64,000 nucleotides of DNA. Source: Morella rubra. Lineage: Eukaryota > Streptophyta > Magnoliopsida > Fagales > Myricaceae. Location of the stretch: contig CM025853.1 in the NCBI GenBank assembly GCA_003952965.2, positions 2,758,271 to 2,822,270 of the forward strand. Direction: 5' to 3'. A program made the translations under genes and the position numbers. Every line of letters begins with the position of its first letter. Position 1 is the stretch's first letter. Shown in pieces: positions 47,431 to 59,889 of the stretch. The notes beneath the pieces are model-generated. The model was not told where the DNA came from, did no database searches, and saw only the letters and a program-made list of their open reading frames with translations.

Positions 47431-49197
47431 AAGTCTCAAGCTATAAGAGCATGTTCTTTGAAGTGAAAGCTATTGATGTTCTTCTGAATTGTCTCCACCT
47501 GATATATTGCACCTTATTCCTCCTTGTTAAAGGCTATGGCTAGTGCTCCTATATAATGCAATGTTGCAGACATGCAAATTAATTAAGCTCTTAAATTTGA
47601 CAAAGACCTTTTTCTGACAGAAAATTGAAAACACATATGTTTGCTCCAAATGGTCTCTGATTTGCTTTAACATGGTGACTTTACAGCGACATTGACACAA
47701 AGAAAGCAGCGAGAGTGAACAAAGAAGCACCGTTCAATTTTTTTTACTTTATAAGAGGACATTTGCCAGAGCTAAAAGCAACCACTTTTACTTTGACAAT
47801 TAAATGCATGACAGAAAGGAAACATAGGCAGAGTCCTTCCCTACCCTCTATTTCATTCCTAGTGTGCATGCAAAAGCTTAGCACGGAGAAGAACAAGATA
47901 TAGCTAGTACTTGAAAAAGATCACCACCTACAGTGGGGGAACATATGGACAGACATTTGAATCAGAGAATTCATGAATTTATTTAATATTTTTCGACAGG
48001 TAAACAAATATAGTGAAGAGTTTGAAAATAGAGAAAAATTAGATCTTGTCAGGGTAGTTCTGATGCACATGATGATCTAGTGAAGAGTTGTTGGGATGTT
48101 ACGCTTGATTAGCCAAGTAAAATAGTGACCTCTGGGCCATGTGGCCAAACAAAAAGACAGGAGTGAACGTAAAAGCATTTCTCAAGACCCAAAAGCCGTG
48201 AGCTTATACCTGCCTAGCTTGTGTCAATTCTGCAGCCAACGATCACTATCAATATCATGCTCGTCGGTGCTTTGTCAAATATCTCTTATCTCATGGCATA
48301 TCGAATCCTAATTATGCACTTGGCATTAACCTGAAAGTCATGCAGTTTATCCCGATAGCATACTGGTTCTTGGACATCTTTGATCAATACCCCAAAAGAG
48401 CCGCAAATGAAGTGTCTTGTGTCCTATGATTTAAGCTCTATACACCAGCTAACATCTTATCCATCAAGGATCTTTGGATATATGGGCATGGCTTGATAAT
48501 AGGGATCTTTGTAATTAATTAGCTGCAAATTATTCTCAAATTCATGTTGTTACTAGGGAAGGCTTGCTTATAAGAAGTGGGCAAGCCTGGATAAAATGGG
48601 CAAATCCTTTGACGACCTTAATTCCACATAAAGAAAGATGATATTCTCAGAGACTTTACACAATTATTATAGAATAAAACGATTTATCATTTAACAAAAG
48701 ATTTATCTTGAAAACTGAAAAAAAAAAGGTTGATTCGTATCAGACCTAATAGATAATCCACTGCATGTGGTGGAGTTGTCTAATCTTATCGAATTGAAAG
48801 TTGCAGACACCACTCAATTTTGAAAGAAACATTTATTCGAACTCGACCTACGTATATAATTCATGTCCATCTAGGTGGGGGTTTCTGATTTTTTTTTTTC
48901 TTTTCACACCCAGAAGTCTTTTTTTTTGTGCAATTTGGACATTAGTATCAGAAGTTGTTCCTTTTCTCCAACAAATGCATCTCCTTCGTGTGGGCATATA
49001 AGGTGGATTCCAAAGTCCTTGCCTTACCCTCTAAGAAGAATCCAACCCTTATCTCCTTTGAGAAATATTTCAACGTTTGTACAGTTCAGCTGACACTCTG
49101 AGAGGAGAATCTGAGGTCTTCTCTTCTGGTACAGCTTTTGAGAATTTGTGTTCTGGTTAAGTGCACCCCAATGCTTTGAGAATATTGAATAAAGAGT
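47431..49197. other. Intergenic DNA, no gene seen
   Basis: Contains the acid phosphatase 3' UTR and then AT-rich DNA with only short open frames lacking similarity. Confidence 0.4.
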
Positions 49198-49417
49198 AAT
49201 TCTCCTGGTAGCTCAAGTGGTGGCGGGAGTTTCTTGGAAGTGTGGTAGCTCAAACCACCGTTTGCATAAAAAAATTCGCGACTTAAATGAGAAGTTGGTC
49301 AGTCTTTTCAAGGTTTGATGTGGTATTGAATCTAACTCATGCGAATACTAGGTCATGTCTATCCGAGTTCAGTGCAAGTGAATGAGTGTTTGGATTTCTT
49401 TCACTACCCAAAAAAAA
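49198..49417 (+). mobile_element. tRNA-derived SINE (about 220 bp) with target-site duplications
   Basis: The head contains TGGTAGCTCAAGTGGT, matching the RNA polymerase III A box, and about 35 bp further GGTAGCTCAAACCACC, a B-box-like sequence. The body ends with CACTACCC followed by nine A residues. Direct repeats flank it: ATTGAATAAAGAGT at 49184-49197 and ATTGAATAAGAGT at 49418-49430, one base different. Head, A-tail and target duplication together define a SINE mobilised by LINE machinery. Confidence 0.85.
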
Positions 49418-49430
49418 ATTGAATAAGAGT

Positions 49431-50725
49431 GGAAGAAAAATGAAGGAGACGAATGACTCAATTCTCTTCTTCCCGCTGAACAAAACCTAGCTTTAGGGTT
49501 AAGGAAGGCCAATAACTTTACATATGTATAGTGACATATACATACATGTATAACATCACATATTTACCAATATACACGACCAAAAACAATCCATATTTAC
49601 ATAGACTTTAGTGGAAGAAGATAGAGACATCTTTTTCTATCGTTTTCCCATATAGGGAATAGAACTAGAGGTCCTTGTGAGAAGGATAAGTAGGACTAAC
49701 TAGGGTTCATATATACATATATCCAAATGGTCTCCTATCAGAAAGATTTGTTCACTTTTTTTTTTTTACCCTTATTTGACGTTTTCCCCCCTCCTAGATC
49801 TCTCTCCGGCCTTTTCCTTCCCAAGTAATCCTTTAATTTCTCTTTACGGGTCATTTCCCTCCAGAAATTTGTATAGTTCTTCCTTTTTATATGTGGAACT
49901 CATAGCAAGCATCCATCTTTTGTCGTACGTCTCTTTAATGGTTTTTATAACTTTTATTCCGTTTTCTATTCTTTCTTTTCTCTCTTTATTTGCCTCGCCA
50001 ACCACTTGCTGTCTCTGTATGTTTCCCACAATCTAGCCAAACAGAACCTATCAGTCCTCCTGTACACTGAAATGCACACTTTCTATAGATCCTTGAAAGT
50101 AAGACAAACTTATATATATATATATATATTTCGAGTATGATGTGTATGAAAGAAAGGCATGAATCATAAGGTCTATGCTAAGAAGTAAACCAACACGATC
50201 CATCAATTTGACCTAATATATAGCGAATATATTATAAGTTTTTAAATATTGCAATTAGGGCAGCAATGTTTATGTTGGAATTTAACAGGCAAGAACCTTG
50301 TGGTGTGCTGAATTATATGACATATATTTGGGACTATGCCTTACCTCCAGCCTTCATAAATATTGAATTGTATTTCTGTCATTTTCCAAGGATGTATATA
50401 TCATGAGGTCTGAGATTTGATCAACTGTACGTGGTGGGTGTTACAGTGTTAGGGTTAGGATTCCTCTAATTTTTTATATTAAAGATAAAGAAAGAAAGAA
50501 AGAAAGAAGTTTAGTATTTCGAAGTTTATTATTAATTGACTTCATTATTTTTTTAAATGAAAATATATTTCAGTGCACTCAACAGTTTTGTGCGGCTCTG
50601 ATGCTAAAATAGCAACTAAAAAAAAAAAACATTTGTAATTAATTTAGGAAACAACCTTGTACTGTTGATTATGGACAATGTAAAATCTTTATCCATACTG
50701 TAATAGATTAGAATATTTCTGAAAA
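49431..50725. other. Intergenic DNA with microsatellites
   Basis: No gene supported. A TA microsatellite lies near 50112-50130 and an AAAG/GAAA microsatellite near 50487-50508. The T-rich open frames around 49776-50036 show only low complexity. Confidence 0.45.
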
Positions 50726-51486
50726 TATTATACTTTATACCTTAAACTACCGACTCGACATAATATGGAAACAGAATTAATAAGTTTACAATTTGTATTA
50801 TATGTTAGGAATAAATACACTTTGCGCCTTTTACACTCGTTAAAAAATTTGGTTAATTTTGGGCGGAAAATGATTTTTTGGTGTGCAAAATAAAAATTTT
50901 TTCCTCCATAATTTGTTTGGCGGTGACTATTTTATCAAGACCTCTCATAATTGGATAGTGCAAAGTGTATTTAACCCTATATGTCACTATTAATAAATAA
51001 AAAAAAGCCTTGTAACACAAAGTTACTGCTATAAATTGTAACATACTGATGTAAGGTGATTAATGTGTTAGGTTGATATTGGATGCAATTGAGGTTCTAA
51101 AGTATAATATTATACTTTATACCTTAAACTACCGACTCGACATAATATGGAAACAGAATTAATAAGTTTACAATTTGTATTATATGTTAGGAATAAATAC
51201 ACTTTGCGCCTTTTACACTCGTTAAAAAATTTGGTTAATTTTGAGCAGAAAATGATTTTTTGATGTGCAAAATAAAAATTTTTTCCTCCATAATTTGTTT
51301 GGCGGTGACTATTTTATCAAGACTTCTCATAATTGGATAGTGCAAAGTGTATTTAACCCTATATGTTAATATTAATAAATAAATAAAAAAGCCTTGTAAC
51401 ACAAAGTTACTGCTATAAATTGTAACATACTGATGTAAGGTGATTAATGTGTTAGGTTGATATTGGATGCAATTGAGGTTCTAAAT
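50726..51486 (+). repeat. Tandem duplication, period 382 bp, each unit carrying a foldback MITE
   Basis: TATTATACTTTATACCTTAA at 50726 recurs at 51108; copies end GCAATTGAGGTTCTAAA. They differ by a few substitutions (GGGCGG/GAGCAG) and a 4-base AAAT indel. Inside each unit is an inverted-repeat element (50806-50980 in copy 1) with termini AATAAATACACTTTGC and GCAAAGTGTATTTAACC. Confidence 0.93.
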
Positions 51487-52199
51487 CAAAATTTTAATAT
51501 TTTCAAATTAACAATTCTTATTATTTAATTTGTTTTAAATAGTTTTTGATTCACAATGTTCATGTGTAGGTTCTGAAGGATCTACTAAACTTCACTTAAA
51601 AATTGAATTCGATTATATTTAATTAAATCAACACATTTCGACTCAATATTCCTTCAATTTGCCTAAACAAGCTTTTTGTCATGATTTTCACTTTTTTTTT
51701 TTTTACTACTCTTTTTTTTTCTTCTGATTGGACTTGTTAAGATTCAAAGTTTAAAAACTCTACTCGAAAATTTTAATGGTAAAAAGTTTAGAATTTTTGA
51801 AAACTTGGGTGTGAATTATCTATAATATTTTGTCTCTTTTTGCGTATTGGGGTTGAAATGTTACCATGAAAGTCATCCATCCACATCCTGACACGTATCC
51901 AGCCAAAATTCCCATGGACCGTGGTTTGTGTCTGAAGAGAAAAGACCCAAGAAAAGCCGAAGGAAGAAAATAAATGGCCCCCCACCCGACGGCCCACCCT
52001 CTCAAATTGGCTTTTTAACCAAATGAAGGAACATTTTCTAATCATATAATGGAAGCGGCAAACGCCTAAGCCCCACGTGCACCGCATCGGATATTTTAAC
52101 CGCCCCCCAATCAAAAACCTACCAATGTAGGCTCCACCCACACATGTCCTGCACTATTCCTTAACGCTCCATTAGAGCGCGTGGAGGAGATACTGTTCC
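51487..52199. other. Upstream region of the PHR-like gene
   Basis: AT-rich to about 51850, then rising GC toward 52160-52200 where transcription probably starts. No TATA box is certain; CCCTTATATTGC at about 52198 is the best candidate. Confidence 0.4.
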
Positions 52200-52413
52200 C
52201 TTATATTGCAGTGGCCAATAGGCCCAGAGAGGGGCGCAAGCAAAGCGCACTTGTCACCCACCGTTCACTTCCTTGGGCACGCCGGTGACGGAGTTTAAAG
52301 CACCTGTCTTCTCTCCAGCACCATCTCCCTCGCGCTGAGCCCAAAATTCTTGGCTTCGAATCGATTCTGAGCCTTTAGCCCTCCAGCTTTCCGAGCTTCC
52401 TATGGATTTTTAG
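52200..52413 (+). promoter_or_regulatory. Putative 5'-UTR exon of the PHR-like gene with tiny uORF
   Basis: GC-richer CT-containing leader ending CCTATGGATTTTTAG before the donor GTGAGA at 52414. The only ATG (52402) opens a three-codon frame Met-Asp-Phe-stop whose TAG abuts the donor. The intron would run to TTTGCAG at 55021-55027, about 2.6 kb. The start site is not known, so the exon's left edge is approximate. Confidence 0.55.
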
Positions 52414-53365
52414 GTGAGAATACGATATACCCATACGATAATTTTGTGTAATTGTGTATTTTTTTGGTGAAATTTGAAGTTTTTGTCGCTCAGTAAGGCG
52501 CAATTTTTCGTTTTGTTGAAGCTGTGCAAATTGGATTGGGTCATTCCTCTGCCTTGTATATCTGACGGTGCTCTGGTTTGTTGGTGGATAATGTGTCGTT
52601 GCTTCTATGTTCTTTGATGATGTGCACTGTTTGTGATATGGGATTGATTTGTATGGTCAGCTACTTGGGCTATTTTGGTGAATATCAGGCTTGGGTGGAT
52701 TGGGTGTGCTGGTGCTGTTTGATTCTTCGAGCTAGTTACAAGTATCTCGTGGTTCTTTTCTTCCCGTTTTTTTTTTTTTTTTCGGTTTTTGGGGTTGGGG
52801 GTGCTCTTACGTATGGTGGCTTATGCAAAAGCTGTAAGTGTAGCCGTATGCAAAGTAAATGGTGAGAGCTTTTATTTTGCGGAGCCATAAGTTTTTATGT
52901 ATTTTTAAGTCAAGAATTGCTCTTGATAAGGTGGAATATTCCCCTTGATATTATGTCTGGAAAACTAGAAATACGTGGATTAGTGGGTTTTAGGATGACA
53001 ATAAAGAGGTATCATCGTTGTTGTTTTGAGGCCAGACTGACTAGTGCTTTAATGATGATCAGTAATGAGAACAAAGATAGGGAAGTAATGATATCATGGT
53101 CTATTGCTCTTACTTATGTTAGTGTTAGTGAACAGGATGTAAAGGGAACGAGTACTCAGGGCAGGCTTACTGCTCTGACATCCTTGTTTTTCAGAATGAA
53201 CCTTTGGTCCTTCTAAAACAGATGGGGCTCCTCTTCCCCAGGCAAGGAGGCTGTGTCCACATCTCAAGGCAAAGGTAAATTTTGATCTGCATGCCAACAT
53301 TGATGGCTTGCCCATGGAATGAGATGGAAGCCTTTTTTTGGAGCCTGGCCCTGACTAACTGGCTA

Positions 53366-53763
53366 AGGTGTTGTTTAGCATGTCAAAAAATTTACATTTC
53401 AAATTTCTAGGAGAAAATTTTTGGAGTTTGACTTTTATGGATTTTTATAAAAAGTTGACAGAAAGTTTGAAGGTTGTTTGCTAAGAGATTGATTTTATTG
53501 GAGTTTGTGAAAAAGTGTGGATAAGATTAGTTGATAGGGTTTTTTTTTTTTAATAATTGAATTGTATTGGATATTGTGAAAGAGTTTAGATAGGATGAGC
53601 AAGTAGAGTTTTATATATTTGATAGGAGATTGATTTTTATTGAAATTTGAGATTGACTTCTATTGGATTATGTGTAAAAGTTTTTAGATTTTGTTGAGAA
53701 AGTTGAGAAAATTCAAAAAAAATTCTAAAAAGAAAGAAGTTTTAGTGTTGCTAAACAAGACCT
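53366..53763. mobile_element. MITE in the 5'-UTR intron of the PHR-like gene
   Basis: Ends AGGTGTTGTTTAGCA (53366-53380) and TGCTAAACAAGACCT (53749-53763) are inverted repeats with one mismatch. The 398-bp interior is AT-rich. GTTTAGCA-type ends resemble hAT-like MITEs. No clear target duplication. Confidence 0.7.
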
Positions 53764-55027
53764 AAACCTGGGAAGTGACTTGGCGTTCAATAAAAAGTCA
53801 ATTCTGGAATAGCGTTGGGTTACCTATTTGACCATTGTGCAAACTCTTTGATTTAGTGTTACAGCACTAAGATCACACTGGTATAGTGTCTCATCCAACA
53901 CAAAAAGAAACTTGCACGTTTTCTTTGTTTTGGTTTTTTTCAAAACAAATTGAATCAATCTTTAAACAGTATGGGTATTCTCTTCTCCAGAAAGTATGAT
54001 ATTCTGATGTAAAGAGGCATTGGATAATGGAGACATTTCATTTTGTGGCCGCATTAACTTTTGCAAGACTTGCCATATGAGTTGGCAGATTTAGTCTATG
54101 ATTTTTTTTGAAGTTTTATGATTTTCCTAATTTTTCCTGTACCTTCTTATTTGTTGCTTATCAGAGATTTGATTATGATGTTCTGTGATGCAACCAGCTT
54201 GAAACTAATCTACGTCTCTGCTCATTGTTTTTCTCAATTCAATTAGTTGGTTATTATCTTTTGGAGTGTTATTTTTCTACATTAGTAGGTAGGTGTGAAT
54301 TTTTTAATGTTGGTTGGTCATCGACGTTTGTTAGAATTCTAAAATCTAAACACCAGTTATTTCATTTGCATTCAAGTTCTTCAACAGAGGTGTGAGCAAC
54401 TCTGTTTTTTTGTTTTTTGTTTTGGTTTTGTTTTTGTCCTGCATCAGTTTGCATTGCCATTATTACCGGGCATGAAATATTCTGCTGGTTGTTTGACTTA
54501 TTGCTATGCTTGTTCTTACTTTTTGATTAAAAGTGTTTACTATTTTAAAGGCCATGAATTCACTAGACTCTCAGTGATTATTGTGTGATATTTGGTTAGT
54601 TAACCTCTATTCTTAATGGAGATATGTTGAACTTCAAGTTATTGACTTTGCTATGTTAACTTTCGCCCCTAAGAGTGAGTAACTGGGACAAAAAGTTTTT
54701 TCCTCTATTTGATGAATCTTTTACTTTCCTCTGAGAAATGGAATGGATTATGATTCCTTCTATTGCATGTTCAAGGCTAGTTGTGATGATGATTGTTACA
54801 TACTGGGCATTGAAAGTTCGACTGGGGATCTATCAGATGTTTGTGGCTGTTTATAGTGATATCTATCAGTCTCATATTCTCACATTACCATATAATCTAT
54901 GTATCACAGTTCCTACATCTAGGTTTTATTGAGAACTTCTCATCTTTTTCTCCACCAAGAAACTCTTTTTACGGTATGCTCCCTTTTGGTTAATAGTTAA
55001 CATTGATGTTGTTTTTTCTGTTTGCAG

Positions 55028-55033
55028 ATGTAA
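55028..55033 (+). promoter_or_regulatory. Minimal AUGUAA start-stop uORF of the PHR-like gene
   Basis: If the intron ends at TTTGCAG (55021-55027), the second leader exon begins directly with ATGTAA, a start codon followed at once by a stop. The main ATG follows 47 bases after the stop with no other ATG between. In Arabidopsis NIP5;1 an AUGUAA of this kind stalls ribosomes; whether it acts here is inference. Confidence 0.6.
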
Positions 55034-55080
55034 TTGACCAAGTCACTGTCAAATTCTTCCTTGTTTGATTTGGGGACAAA

Positions 55081-58000
55081 ATGGAGGCACGCCCTGCTTT
55101 ATCAATTCAAAGATCAGGTACAAAGCAGCTTAGTAACATGGGGATGTCTGGATCACTATCTTCATCTTTACCCATACTTCCAGGCCCTTTGGAGGAGAGT
55201 TATCCGAAGTTGCCAGACTCTCAACACGTTTCCATGGAAAGAGAACTCGTGACAAGACCTCTCACACATGCAAGTCGTTTACCCTCTGCCAGTGGAGTAG
55301 TTGGTCATATGTTCTCATCATCCCCGGGATTTTCTACAGATCTCCATTACTCATCTCTTTCACCTGTTGAAAGGCATTCAAGAAATTCTCCTTTTATTTC
55401 TCATGCATCGACTAATGGGGCATGTCTGCCATTAACACATACTACTCATTCGGGTTCTCTTCCATCTACAGCATCACATCATTATGCCAAAGAAAACAGT
55501 GCTTCCTGGCATACTGATTCACTTCCAAGTTTTCTTGACTTTCCTGTAAATACCGCTATCGAGAACAGTCAGGTAGAAAGCAGTAGTTGTAATGCTGTCC
55601 TGGGATCGGAGGAATTTAATAAATGGGCTGATCAGCTAATCAGCGATGACGATCCTTTGGCTTCTGATTGGAATGAGCTTCTTGGTGACACAAATGTTAC
55701 AGATTTGGAACCAAAGGTTGGATCCCTGTAAGATGTGATGATTTAATTGGTACTTTCTCGTATTCTAATTTGAAACATTTTGGTTTTGTTTCTTTAGATG
55801 GCATACCAGGTGTCCAAACCATCTCCAAATTTTCAAGCAAATCAGTCCCAAGTTCATCTGCAGCTACCTGCGCCATCTGGAGAAATTCGTGCAATTGCTA
55901 CACCTTCTTCTTCATCAAACAGCGGCCCAGCCAAGCCACGAATGCGTTGGACACCGGAACTTCATGAAGCCTTTGTGGAGGCTGTCAATCAACTGGGTGG
56001 GAGTGAAAGTATGTAACTGTCATATCCTCACTATACTCTTCACCTAATTTAGGTAACTTTAGTTTCAATTAATTTATCATTCTCATTTACAGGAGCTACA
56101 CCAAAGGGTGTGCTGAAGCTCATGAAAGTCGAAGGATTGACTATCTATCATGTGAAAAGCCATTTGCAGGTGATATGCTTTATTTATTCTATCATGAGTT
56201 TAGTTTCGCCCTAAAATAGTGTGTCAGTTCGCATTTGCATGTGTTTTAGTTTAACTGGAGATCTTGCATCATGAATTGCAGAAGTATAGGACAGCCAGAT
56301 ACAGACCAGAGTCATCAGAAGGTATGTACCATGTATCTCGATGTGGGCGTGCATGTGTGATGATGTCCTTGTTCCTATTCTGGGTTATGTTTGTGCTGCG
56401 TCAGTTACCTGAATGTATTAGTTCCTTTCTGTTTGGACGTTTTGTTTGCTGGGAAGAACAGGGTTGATGTCATACGTCAGAGTGTGAGCTCCTTTCAGTT
56501 TTAGTGCTTTTATTTGCTGGCAAGAAGATGGGGGGGGGATTTTTAAGCTTTGATTTTTACCCTATTTATGTTTTTAGAGGAAGTTATGCTCGAAAAGGAG
56601 GACATGGTTTTTGAGTAGCTATATTATAATGTTGTTGTTTTGTCATTGAAGCTTCTGCATGATGTGAAAGAAAAGAGAGAGAAACAAGTATTTTTTGACA
56701 TAACTGGCTATCCCAAATATGAAGACAGAGCCACTTGGAAGGTTTTTCACTCCATTTATTTGGGGTAACATGTATTGACTTCACTCAATGTGGGCAGTGT
56801 CTTTGATTAAAGCATGCAACTGTAGACACTTTCCTGATAATCCTTTCTGCTTAGTTGTTCCTTTTTTCCAAGATTCAAACTTATGATATTTCGTTGCTGA
56901 TGTCCTTTATGAGTGGCACAGAGATGTTAACCTGTTTTTCTATTTACAGGTTAGATCAACAAGAACTTGACAATCCATTGTGTTAAATTATATTTGCAGG
57001 ATCCTCAGAGAAGAAATTGACTCAGATTGAAGAAATGTCATCTTTTGACTTGAAAACGTAAGTCAACTGTTTAATTATAGCTGGAGGAATTTCTATTGCA
57101 TTGTGTGCTGTCCTGCATTTATGTTTTGGCCTGCTGGCTCGTGTAATCTTGTCTTGTTTGAGAAATTTATTGCAACATGTTATTTACACTGTTGGTATCT
57201 ATGTATTGCTATATGTTTACCAATGGGCTTGATAGGCAGTTTCCAGTCGCGAGACACTGCAATGATACAGCTTGGAAAATCTTTGTTAGGAATGTTGTTA
57301 TCATAGCAGTGGTAAAAGATAAAAGAATGAATACCTCCTTTGTTATGACTCTGGTGAAAGTGATGATTGTTTAGGCTAACTGCTTTTGTTGTTAATAAGT
57401 TTGTGAAATAGAAAAAGTTTTATGGGCTCCAAACCTTTAAGGTGTCCAAGGCTTTTCCAATGGTAATCCTAATTGACGATGACGGAATTTGTTAGTACTG
57501 CTCTTATAACAAGATTTAGATCTCATGCAAATTCACAGCACGCTTTAAGTTGTATCATCAATAATGAGGCATTTCCTTCTGTAATTCTGTAATTCTAGTT
57601 TATGCAGAGGAGAAGATTGCATGTCCAATTTTACTAGCTGGTTGCGGTTTTCAAGGCCGAACCCTGCAAGAAAATAACTTGCCTGTAAATTTAGTTCAGC
57701 TTTATCCCCTGCTACTTTTTCTGTGCCATCACCCTTTTCAACTTCGCCAAATAGATGGTAAATCAAACTTCCTAAAGCAGGAAACTGCCTTACTGAGAAA
57801 ACAGAAAATTAAAAGAAGCCAAATGGGTTAAGATTCGAGGCTGGAAGAGATTTTTACAGGGATGATCAATGAAACTAGTTTATGATCAAAGAAGTCTAAG
57901 TTTGAAATAGTGGGAGCTTGTGTATGTTCCAGCTTATGGATCTCCCACGTTAAGCACCGAATTATCATGCTAAATTGATGATTGACCTCTGAACTGTATT

Positions 58001-59118
58001 TTGTTGGATAACAGGAGCAGTGAGATCACTGAAGCACTGCGAATGCAGATGGAAGTTCAGAAGCGGCTTCATGAGCAGCTTGAGGTATGAATTCAACCCT
58101 TAGAGAAAAGGATTTATTTTCCGTAATCATATTGGGAATCTGGATGTTGTTGCGTGGGAGGATGGGAGGTGGGGTGGCCAGTTGAAGAAGCATGGCTCAA
58201 GGGAGGAAAGCAGGAATGGCTTGTGAGTGGTTGGGTAGGCGAGTAGCCCATAGATATGAGGAAAAAAGCAATGAGCAAAACTTTGAGAGACAAACAAAAC
58301 AGAAAAAGGTCTCTCCCTCCAAATGGCAAGTCACTGTAAGGAAAGGAACGGCGGGGAGGAGTTGAAGGTCTGCCTGCGGTCATTCATGCTCCTGGAGGAG
58401 CAGAAAAACCATACATGGGGAGATTTGGCAGGAAGGACAAAGAGCTCTCGGGGGAGAAAGAAAAAGAGATATAGACATTTAGATTTGATGTTCAAGCTTG
58501 ATTACACTTAGGTGGCAATTTTGTTCGTTTGTGGGTGTGTTTTTTGTGAGTTTGATTATTATGCTCATTGAATCAAGAGTAAAACGTAGGAGGGTTCTGG
58601 TGAGCATTTATAGCTACAAATATTTCGGTTTGTATCAATTATGTGTCTGAACACACATAACTCAGCCGTACCACTTTCTTATGTTTGTATCTATTTTACA
58701 TCCTTGCTGTATCTGGGATCATGGTGTAATATTGATGTCTTTCCCCTCTGAACAGATTCAAAGAAATCTACAGTTGCGAATAGAAGAACAAGGAAGGTGC
58801 CTGCAGATGATGTTTGAGAAGCAATGCAAGTCTGGTATTGACAGGCTGAATGCAACAGCATCCACTTTGGAGAACCCCCCTGCTCCATCTTCGGATGCAG
58901 TTCCAGATTCACCCGCCAAAAGTGAACTGGAGGCCTCACAGGTAGACCCTTATAAAACAGGATCTGATCCAGTCAATGCCAACACCGGGTTGGAAGAAAG
59001 CTCGCAGGAGCTGGGTGGGAAGCAAAAGGCACCTGAAGGCAAAGCTCCTCAGAGTTTTGGGCCAGATGCTTGTGAATCTAGTTCCCAATCCTTGAAGCGT
59101 CCTAGAACAGATGAATGA
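55081..59118 (+). CDS. PHR1: MYB-CC (GARP) transcription factor, PHR1-like (484 aa, 7 coding exons)
   Basis: Coding exons 55081-55716, 55798-56008, 56093-56169, 56282-56321, 57000-57057, 58015-58084 and 58756-59118 total 1455 bp in frame. The N-terminal half is serine-rich, followed by the single MYB/GARP repeat (about 258-315, [19 protein letters not shown] through [16 protein letters not shown]) and the coiled coil (about 342-385, with [15 protein letters not shown] and [13 protein letters not shown]). This pair defines the MYB-CC family; the flanks, including the acidic segment before the MYB, match PHR1/PHL1, the nuclear activator of phosphate-starvation genes that binds P1BS and is restrained by SPX-inositol pyrophosphate. 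The C-terminus ends LKRPRTDE. No break is seen. The first coding exon uses a weak donor (AAG/GTTGGA). The leader carries two uORFs. Confidence 0.93.
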
Positions 59119-59889
59119 GCCATATTATGAGTCAAATGAGGATTGGACTGGGAAGACCATACTGATTGATGAGAGACTTTATTCTTCAAGTACTGAAAGA
59201 GATATAGCTGACCACTGGATAGAGCTTTGAAACTTGGTCCTTTCTGGTCTTTTCATTATCATGTTCTCAAGGATATGCATAGGCAGTAGCAACGTTGAGT
59301 CAAGTTTTGATCATAATGTTCTTCAACCTTCTCATCTGTACTTTTTTTAGTTAAGCAAGGATGAGTATGCACAAGGACTTTTTGCTGAGAACCTACTGAT
59401 TATGCCTCTATCTGTACGAAAGATCAAATATCACCAAGTTTAAGTTATCAATAATCATGTTTCTGCCTAATAGTGTATACATCTAGTTCTGAATTTGTAC
59501 AACGGTGCTCGATGGATGTGAATTTAGACCAATCATTATTCCCAGAATTCTCTTGGTTTCAGAAAAGCTGCTTTTCGCTTCATCAACAGAAGTTGTGGGT
59601 TTAGATGAAGAAGACGGACGGATGCTATACGTTCCAGATCCCGTTCAGGTAATAAGCAGGTGGCTTTGCATTTAGCATGAAACATTGACTGAATTTGCTA
59701 CATTCCTTCTGACAAGTATAAAAGAAGAAAAAGGATAAGCTCCATGAGGCTCTAGCGAGAGGAAAAATTAACAAATAGAGCTAAATAAGACCTGGCTTTA
59801 ATGGGGTTACCCATAGTGTGTTTTTTATTCCTGGGCAAAATATTTCAACATCTACAAGATAGACAAGCCTCTCCTCCTATCCTAACTAT
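59119..59889. other. PHR-like 3' UTR and intergenic DNA
   Basis: The start is presumably 3' UTR. A short exon-like stretch near 59570-59650 (LLFASSTEVVGLDEEDGRM then a GTAATA donor) reads as protein but is too short to identify. Confidence 0.4.

Noticed and set aside
52917..53216. 99-codon frame in the PHR-like leader intron
   Set aside because: Intronic, no similarity, chance open frame.
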